Below are positions 59,066 to 64,000 of a stretch of 64,000 nt of DNA, piece by piece. A program made the translations under genes and the position numbers. The stretch comes from Paeniglutamicibacter kerguelensis (GTDB lineage Bacteria; Actinomycetota; Actinomycetes; Actinomycetales; Micrococcaceae), in contig NZ_JAGIOF010000004.1 of the NCBI RefSeq assembly GCF_017876535.1, positions 372,001-436,000 on the forward strand. Reading direction: 5' to 3'. The notes beneath the pieces were generated by a model, which was not told where the DNA came from, searched no databases, and saw only the letters and a program-made list of their open reading frames with translations. Numbering within the stretch: position 1 is the stretch's first letter; each line of letters starts with the position of its first letter.

Positions 59066-60206
59066 CTGCGGCCTGGCGCACGCGCAGTTTCCACAGCGAG
59101 GTGATCTCCGCCGAGCGTTCGGCGTGGAACGGATCGGTGGTGTCCGCGCTGCGGCCGTGGGTCGGGACAGTGTCCGCGCGCCCGGCGACTTCCAGCCCCG
59201 CGGTGTCGATCCACCCAAGCAGCTCCTCGCGGCTGCGCAACCCGAGGCGTTCGGCCAGGTCGGAAATGACAAGCCAGCCTTCGCCGCCCGGACTCAGGTG
59301 GCCGGGCAGCCCGTTGAGGAATTCGCGCAGCATGCGCGACTTGGGGTCATAGACCGCGTAGTCGAGCAGCGTCTGCGGCGTGCCGGGCAGCCATGGCGGG
59401 TTGCAGACGACCAGCGAGGCACGCCCTTCCGGGAACATGTCACACACTATGGCCTTGGCCCGGTCGTCCAGACCCAGCTCCGCAAAGGTCGCCCGGGCGC
59501 AGGCCACCGCGCGTTCCTGAGAGTCGGTGCCGATCACCTCGGCCACCCCGCGCTTGGCCAGGATCGCCGCCAGCACACCCGTTCCGGTGCCGATGTCGAA
59601 GGCGCGGTCCATGCCGGGAAGCTCAGCCTCGGCCACCAGGTCCAGGTATTCCCCGCGAACCGGGGCGAAGGTCCCGTAGTGCGGGTGGATCTTCGCCCCG
59701 AGCGCAGGCACCTGCAGGCCGGTAGACCGCCACTGCTGGGCGCCGATGGCGCCGAGCAGCTCCTGCAGGGTGACAAGCGTCGTTTCGCCGACCGCGCCGA
59801 AGGCGTTCACCCAGGCCTCTGCGATGTCCGGTGCCCGGCGCAAAGCCACTACGGGCCCGGGTTCGACGGGGACCAGCAGCATCGAAAGCATGCGGGAGCG
59901 CTGCGTGCGGGCCTGGCGGTACTTGTAGAAGCGTTCGGCGGTGCTTGCCGATTCGGCCTTGCGCTTTGGCTTGCCGGCATCGGGCGCGCGCCGTCCCATG
60001 GCGCTGAGCAGCTGGCGGGCGTTGTGGTAGTCGCCGGTCCAGAGCATTCCGATGCCCTGCGATGCCATCTTGTGGGCGTCGTGGGCCGTGAGGGTGTCAT
60101 CGACAGGAACGATGCGCGCCGGCGGCTTGGCCCCGCTGGAGGAAGACCAGAGTGCGGTACGGGTTTGGCCGTCCTGTTCCCAGGAAACAAGTGTTGGCGT
60201 CTTCAT
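59049..60206 (-). CDS. Class I SAM-dependent methyltransferase (N-x-PP type)
   Basis: ATG 60206 begins the conserved-looking part; the frame is open to 60692 but that stretch overlaps the upstream gene antisense. The 385-residue protein has an N-terminal domain of about 190 residues, the SAM motif 'FDIGTGTGVLAAILAKRG', 'IGTDSQERAV' and the catalytic 'LVVCNPPWLPG'. N-P-P-[WYF] marks methylation of planar nitrogens in RNA, DNA or glutamine side chains. Its overall shape recalls RsmC/PrmC-like enzymes, but the substrate is unknown. Confidence 0.88.
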   Translation of the reverse strand: MKTPTLVSWEQDGQTRTALWSSSSGAKPPARIVPVDDTLTAHDAHKMASQGIGMLWTGDYHNARQLLSAMGRRAPDAGKPKRKAESASTAERFYKYRQARTQRSRMLSMLLVPVEPGPVVALRRAPDIAEAWVNAFGAVGETTLVTLQELLGAIGAQQWRSTGLQVPALGAKIHPHYGTFAPVRGEYLDLVAEAELPGMDRAFDIGTGTGVLAAILAKRGVAEVIGTDSQERAVACARATFAELGLDDRAKAIVCDMFPEGRASLVVCNPPWLPGTPQTLLDYAVYDPKSRMLREFLNGLPGHLSPGGEGWLVISDLAERLGLRSREELLGWIDTAGLEVAGRADTVPTHGRSADTTDPFHAERSAEITSLWKLRVRQAAAGLAG

Positions 60207-60390
60207 GGGGTTCGGGGGTGCTCCTGCTGTTGAAAATCGACCCTGCGCCCGGAATCTGCGGAATCCTGTTGCGGATCCGCCGGCCCGGCCGGCCGCATCG
60301 AACAGGAATGTTCGACGCACTCCAAGCCTATAGGTGCGCCGGCTCCGGAAACCCCCTGCGTCCCCGAACCGGATTCGGGGAGAACGCGGA

Positions 60391-61266
60391 CTATATGGCG
60401 GTTGCGTGGCGGGCGAAGGCCCGGACCGTGGCATCCTCCCAGTGCTGGGCCGGAACCCCGCCGCCGAGCAGTTCCCGGGTGAATTCGGGACCCGTCGGGA
60501 TCGGCGCGTTGGAACCGGCGATGATGACGTTGCCGTAGCGCCGGCCCTTGAGCATGGGCGGGTCGGCGATGATCGCCACGTGCTTGAAGACCGATCCGAT
60601 GGTTGCGGCCTCACGCTTGGCGTTGTCCAACGCCGGGGTGTCCCCGCAATTGACCACGTAGAGGCCGTCGGTGACCAGTACCCGTGCCGCATGCGCCGTG
60701 AATTCGAGGGTTGTCAGGTCCTTGGGCGTCTGGTCTCCGGCGAACACGTCGCGGATGACCAGGTCGCGGGTGGCATCGGTCAGGCTTCGAAGCACATCCC
60801 CGGCCTCCCCCACGCGCAAGCGCAGCAACGGGGCGCGCGGCAGGTCGAACCAGGCACGCACGAGTTCGGCGAGTTTCCCGTCGAGTTCCACCACCACCTG
60901 GCGGGCGTTCGGGTAGGTTGCGGCGGCCCAACGGGCCATCGAGCAGGCTCCACCGCCCAAGTGCAGCGCCCTCAGCTTGGACTCGTTCCCGTCAAAGACC
61001 GCCGGGGCGAAGCGCGAACGAATCAGTGCGGCGATCCAGCGCATGTACTCGAAGTCCAGCCGCTCGGGTTCGGCGAGATCCACGTGGGAGGAGGGAACGC
61101 CATTGACCTTGAGGACCCAGCCCTCGGGCGAATAGTGGTCGCGTTCCAGCTTGGCCGTGCCGGTGTCGATCGGGTAGTCTCCCTCGACCGGTCCGGTGTC
61201 GGCGGACTCGGCGGTGGCCGGCTGCTCGCCGGTGTTTTTGGTGCGTTTACCGCGTCCCTTAGCCAC
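60391..61266 (-). CDS. Spermidine synthase-like protein
   Basis: The 291-residue protein starts at GTG 61266, overlapping the GNAT gene's end by 8 nt. It has a polyamine synthase-like core: 'ALHLGGGACSMARWAAATYP', 'QVVVELDGKLAELVRAWFDLP', 'VGEAGDVL' and 'DLVIRDVFAGDQTPKDLTTLEF', where D-V-F replaces the usual D-x-x-D catalytic segment. No SpeD or SpeA gene is near. Many actinobacterial proteins of this type have unproven roles, so aminopropyl transfer is not certain. Confidence 0.85.
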   Translation of the reverse strand: MAKGRGKRTKNTGEQPATAESADTGPVEGDYPIDTGTAKLERDHYSPEGWVLKVNGVPSSHVDLAEPERLDFEYMRWIAALIRSRFAPAVFDGNESKLRALHLGGGACSMARWAAATYPNARQVVVELDGKLAELVRAWFDLPRAPLLRLRVGEAGDVLRSLTDATRDLVIRDVFAGDQTPKDLTTLEFTAHAARVLVTDGLYVVNCGDTPALDNAKREAATIGSVFKHVAIIADPPMLKGRRYGNVIIAGSNAPIPTGPEFTRELLGGGVPAQHWEDATVRAFARHATAI

Positions 61267-61780
61267 GGTTGGCGCCCCGGCGGACCATGCGGATTTCGTT
61301 CAGGCCGGCCCAGGCGTCCGCGAGTGCCTCGATGCGGCCGTCGGCGGCAAAGCCGTGCTTGACGTAGAACGCCTGGGCGCGTGGATTGTCTTCCAGAACC
61401 CAGAGCACGGCTTCGCGGCCGTTGAGCACGGTTTCGAGGAGTTTTTCCCCGAGGCCGGTACCGTGGTGTTCAGCCAAGACGTAGAGCACCTGCAATTCGA
61501 TGCCGACCCCGGAATCCGAGTCCTCATCGGCCACCGGGCCGCCGCCCGCCACGCCGATGACGTTGGACTGCCCGTCGGTGGCGATCCAGAGTTCGGCTCC
61601 CTGCGCCAATCCGCGGGCCCACCAGTCGGCTTCCATTTCCAGGCGCGCTTCGGCATCGGCAAAGAAGGACTCGGGGCGCTGTTCCTTGTAGGCTTCGCGC
61701 CAGGCCCGGAGCTTCATGTCCAGGGTAGCTTTGACGTCCTCGGGGGTGGCAAGGCGGATGGTGTAGGTCTCGGTAGTCAC
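61259..61780 (-). CDS. GNAT-family N-acetyltransferase
   Basis: The 173-residue protein starts at GTG 61780, 6 nt after TAGGCT. It shows the GNAT core: 'IRLATPEDVKATLDMKLRAWREAY', 'VIGVAGGG', 'LQVLYVLAEHHGTGLGEKLLE' (acetyl-CoA pyrophosphate loop, motif A) and 'VLWVLEDNPRAQAFYVKHGF' (motif B). The acceptor is unknown. It is the first gene of a pair with the spermidine synthase-like gene. Confidence 0.93.
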   Translation of the reverse strand: MTTETYTIRLATPEDVKATLDMKLRAWREAYKEQRPESFFADAEARLEMEADWWARGLAQGAELWIATDGQSNVIGVAGGGPVADEDSDSGVGIELQVLYVLAEHHGTGLGEKLLETVLNGREAVLWVLEDNPRAQAFYVKHGFAADGRIEALADAWAGLNEIRMVRRGANRG

Positions 61781-61786
61781 GCTGCA

Positions 61787-61792
61787 AGCCTA
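61787..61792 (-). promoter_or_regulatory. Candidate leaderless -10 box of the GNAT gene
   Basis: TAGGCT on the minus strand is followed by TGCAGC and GTG 61780. Confidence 0.6.
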
Positions 61793-61845
61793 TGTGTTTT
61801 GTGGCAACCGGCCCAACGCGGCACGTTGGGCGTCTAATCGCTGCT

Positions 61846-62535
61846 TCAGCGCACCACGGCCAGGGCGAATCCGTCCCAACCCTTGACTCCCACTGTCTGC
61901 AAGGCCGTGGCATCAAGCCGGGGATTCCCACCCAGCATGTCTATGCCGTCGCGGACTCCCTTGAGCATGCGGCCGTTCTCATCAATGGGTTCCCCCGGGC
62001 GCAGCACCCCGCCTTCGCGGACCACATTGTCCACAACAATGACGCTGCCGGGATGGCCCAGGGTGATTGCGGACTGGATGTAGTGTGCGTTGTTTTCCTT
62101 GTCGGCATCGATGAATATCAGGTCAAAGGGCTCACCACCCTCGGCCAACAGCGCGTCGAGGGTATCGAGCGCGGCCCCAATGCGGATATCCACCCGGTCC
62201 TCAACCCCCGCCGCGGCAAGGTTGTCCGCGGCAACCCTGGCATGCAAGGGTTCGAATTCGCAGGTCACCACGTATCCATCGACCCCCACACCGCGGGCAA
62301 GCCAGGTGGTTGAGTAGCCGCCGAGGGTTCCGATTTCCAGGACACGTTTGGCCGAGGCGATTTGGGCCAGCAACATCAGGAATTTGCCTTGGACCTCGCT
62401 GACTTCTATGCGTGGCAGCCCCGCCTCATGCGCCCGCCGGCGGGCGGCATCCATTTCGGGCTCCGAGTCAAGAAGCTTTTCGACGAAATACGCATCTACC
62501 TCGGCTGGCGTGACCGGCTTGGCTGCACTATCCAT
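61846..62535 (-). CDS. O-methyltransferase (COMT-like, class I)
   Basis: The 229-residue protein starts at ATG 62535 with AGGAG 8 nt upstream, 5 nt after the thiamine-binding gene's stop. It has the caffeoyl-CoA/catechol O-methyltransferase pattern: 'KFLMLLAQIASAKRVLEIGTLGGYSTTWLARG', 'VTCEFEPLHARVAADNL', 'FDLIFIDADKENNAHYI' and 'GSVIVVDNVVREGGV', including the metal-binding Asp residues. The substrate is unknown. Confidence 0.93.
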   Translation of the reverse strand: MDSAAKPVTPAEVDAYFVEKLLDSEPEMDAARRRAHEAGLPRIEVSEVQGKFLMLLAQIASAKRVLEIGTLGGYSTTWLARGVGVDGYVVTCEFEPLHARVAADNLAAAGVEDRVDIRIGAALDTLDALLAEGGEPFDLIFIDADKENNAHYIQSAITLGHPGSVIVVDNVVREGGVLRPGEPIDENGRMLKGVRDGIDMLGGNPRLDATALQTVGVKGWDGFALAVVR

Positions 62536-62540
62536 GGGAA

Positions 62541-62846
62541 CTACTCCTGTGCGTCAAGAGCCCTTTCCAGGCGCTCGATTTTTCCTGTCAATTCCCCGCT
62601 GTAGCCGGGACGGATATCCGCCTTGAGCACGAGGGAAACCCGCGACCCGTAAGCCGCAACGGCCTCCGTCGCTCGCTTGATGACGTCCATGACTTCATCC
62701 CATTCCCCTTCGATCTCGGTGAACATCGAGGAGGTGGAGTTTGGCAGTCCCGAATCGCGAACGACCTTGACGGCCGCGGCCACTGCATCGTGGACCGAAC
62801 CGTCGGCGTTGTCGGTACTGGGGGCAAGAGAGAAGGCAACAATCAT
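62541..62846 (-). CDS. Thiamine-binding/MTH1187 family protein
   Basis: The 101-residue protein matches the YkoF/MTH1187 family: 'MIVAFSLAPSTDNADGSVHDAVAAAVKVVRDSGLPNSTSSMFTEIEGEWDEVMDVIKRATEAV' and 'RVSLVLKADIRPG'. These small ferredoxin-like-fold proteins bind thiamine or hydroxymethylpyrimidine. It begins a two-gene unit with the O-methyltransferase. Confidence 0.92.
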   Translation of the reverse strand: MIVAFSLAPSTDNADGSVHDAVAAAVKVVRDSGLPNSTSSMFTEIEGEWDEVMDVIKRATEAVAAYGSRVSLVLKADIRPGYSGELTGKIERLERALDAQE

Positions 62847-62960
62847 GGTTCAACTGTGCCACTGCGCACCTTGCATGTCACGGCGGCCCGTCAGAATGAC
62901 GCACCTCCATTCATCCTCGATTCGCCCATGTCGCGTGCATTCCCTGGTCCATCGCTTCCA

Positions 62961-62966
62961 TAGGAT
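62961..62966 (+). promoter_or_regulatory. Candidate leaderless -10 box of the small lipoprotein gene
   Basis: TAGGAT is followed by GAAGGCC and ATG 62974. The ATG at 62965 overlaps the box. Confidence 0.45.
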
Positions 62967-62973
62967 GAAGGCC

Positions 62974-63519
62974 ATGACACTACGCTTCATTCGCTGGGCG
63001 GTTGCGCCGGTGCTGTTGTTCGCGCTCACGGGATGCACTCAGCTGACCAATGCGGACGGCTTCACGCCCACGCCGACCCCCTCAACGGCGCCAAGTGCGA
63101 CGGCAAATGCATGGCTGGAAAGCTCAGCGGAATATGGATTCGGTCTTCCCGAGGAAACCCAAGAACCCGTCACCAAGGAATCGCTGCCGGATCCTGCGGA
63201 GCTTGTCCCCGAAGGAGTCATCAATGCGGATTCGCTGGGCGACCTTGAGGCCACCAAGACTCAGCGCTCCCTGCGTTTGCCAAAACCGGTCAAAGACGGA
63301 ATCTTGACGGTGGAATTTGTATGTGTCGACGGGGAGATAACCCTCGGCAATGACACGCTCGGCAGCCTCGGCACCCAATGTGACGGGTCATCACAGGGGT
63401 ATTCATTTGAGATCGTGCAGGGTTTCAAGTCCCTGAAAATGGAACTGACGGTTTCCGCCGGCACTTCGTACTCCGTAGCCGCCTACCAGGAAGCAAACAC
63501 CGAAACCATTATCGACTAG
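62974..63519 (+). CDS. Small secreted lipoprotein of unknown function
   Basis: The 181-residue product from ATG 62974 has a lipoprotein signal (TLRFIRWAVAPVLLFALTGC, with lipobox L-T-G-C) followed by a Thr/Pro-rich spacer. The mature part has two Cys (in 'VEFVCVDGE' and 'GTQCDG') that could form a disulphide, in a beta-rich domain of about 90 residues. It should be anchored outside the membrane. No family is recognised. Confidence 0.8.
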   Translation: MTLRFIRWAVAPVLLFALTGCTQLTNADGFTPTPTPSTAPSATANAWLESSAEYGFGLPEETQEPVTKESLPDPAELVPEGVINADSLGDLEATKTQRSLRLPKPVKDGILTVEFVCVDGEITLGNDTLGSLGTQCDGSSQGYSFEIVQGFKSLKMELTVSAGTSYSVAAYQEANTETIID

Positions 63520-63546
63520 CCGAGCCGGTCACTCCGGTTTCCGCGC

Positions 63547-63861
63547 TTAGCCCCAGCCCAGCCACCGCAACAAGGCTGCGGCGGCCGCGCCGGCGATCAC
63601 TACCACCAGGAACGGCGCGCGCAGAAGCAATGCAATACCCGCTGCGACCAGGGCTCCGATCCGCGCATCAAACACCACGTTGCCGCCGCTGGCCACGGTG
63701 TTCACCGTCGTGAGTGAGGCCAACAGGCCGATGGTCAGCGCGCCTGCAGCCCGCGTCACCTTCTCGTTCTCCAGCAGCTTTTCGGGGACCAGGAAGCCCA
63801 GCATTTTGATCCCGTAGGCTGCAGCGCATCCGGCAAGGATCCACCACCACATCTCGCTCAT
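63547..63861 (-). CDS. azlD: AzlD-type branched-chain amino acid exporter small subunit
   Basis: The 104-residue protein has four hydrophobic helices and the AzlD pattern 'WILAGCAAAYGIKMLGFLVPEKLL', with a conserved 'ALTIGLLASLTTVNT' and 'RAPFLVVVIAGAAAAALLR'. With AzlC it forms a BrnFE-like exporter for branched-chain amino acids or methionine. Its ATG overlaps the AzlC stop (ATGA). Confidence 0.9.
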   Translation of the reverse strand: MSEMWWWILAGCAAAYGIKMLGFLVPEKLLENEKVTRAAGALTIGLLASLTTVNTVASGGNVVFDARIGALVAAGIALLLRAPFLVVVIAGAAAAALLRWLGWG

Positions 63862-64000
63862 AGCGTCTTCCCTTCACTGGCATGCGGTTCAACATCGGGT
63901 TCAAGACCTTCATCCGAAGGCCCCTTGCCGAAGTAGCCCCAGACGCCCGCGACAACCGCGGCAACCAAGATGGGCATGCCCGGCGGCACCAACGGAATCA
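63858..64000 (-). CDS. azlC: AzlC family permease, C-terminal end only (cut by window edge)
   Basis: The last 46 codons are present: a final membrane helix (L-V-P-P-G-M-P-I-L-V-A-A-V-V-A-G) and a short acidic tail ending E-G-K-T-L. The stop overlaps the azlD start. P-P-G-x-P-I-L-x-A before the last helix is typical of AzlC/BrnF. Confidence 0.85.
   Translation of the reverse strand, partial: IPLVPPGMPILVAAVVAGVWGYFGKGPSDEGLEPDVEPHASEGKTL

Overview
The window is high-GC actinobacterial DNA. Gene content (class II fructose-bisphosphate aldolase beside DUF3151, an Asp23/Gls24 operon, a WXG100/EccC-type secretion locus, ammonia-dependent NadE, an MmsA/MmsB valine branch) and frequent GTG starts fit the Micrococcaceae, in the Arthrobacter/Paeniglutamicibacter/Glutamicibacter range. 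The genus is an inference. No rRNA, CRISPR array, prophage or replication origin was seen. Three tRNA genes and one intact IS3-family element are present.

Region 1 (1-18217) is the most interesting part. It is a compact type VII-like secretion locus. On the minus strand are a WXG100-like protein, a giant RHS/YD-repeat protein and two tandem, apparently paralogous membrane proteins, the last cut by the window edge. On the plus strand, diverging from these, are a large coiled-coil lipoprotein, a membrane-anchored periplasmic-binding-protein-like protein and an FHA/FtsK (EccC/EssC-like) ATPase. A PknB-like receptor Ser/Thr kinase converges on the ATPase gene. No EccB, EccD, EccE or mycosin is visible here.

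Region 2 (18369-30913) is mostly housekeeping: DUF3151, fbaA, an M23 peptidase, a SpoU methyltransferase, CorA and a NagD-like HAD phosphatase. It also shows decay. An IS3 element has split a terminator hairpin, a 'sunset'-domain secreted protein has a stop codon inside its signal peptide, and a urease gamma/beta relic lies next to an ArsR-type regulator. An amidohydrolase, a hypothetical gene and pyrE complete it.

Region 3 (31051-46500) holds a MarR-like regulator, nadE, a Pth2-like peptidyl-tRNA hydrolase, a divergent acyl-CoA dehydrogenase/acyl-CoA synthetase pair with a palindromic intergenic site, a second MarR, a secreted GH33 sialidase, an ABC transporter pair, an MBL hydrolase and the valine catabolic operon mmsA-HIBCH-mmsB.

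Region 4 (46722-64000) holds xthA, an unknown gene, a DUF218 membrane protein, a five-gene Asp23 envelope-stress operon in which every junction overlaps by 4 nt, the Phe/Asp/Glu tRNA cluster, a small metallopeptidase, two NlpC/P60 cell-wall hydrolases, a tandem-domain universal stress protein, an NCS2 purine permease, three methyltransferase-fold proteins, a GNAT enzyme, a thiamine-binding protein, a lipoprotein and AzlD/AzlC (AzlC cut by the right edge).

A recurrent promoter pattern is visible: a TANNNT -10 box (often TAGGCT) exactly 6-7 nt before the start codon and no Shine-Dalgarno site. It marks at least eleven genes as probably leaderless and was used to choose several starts.
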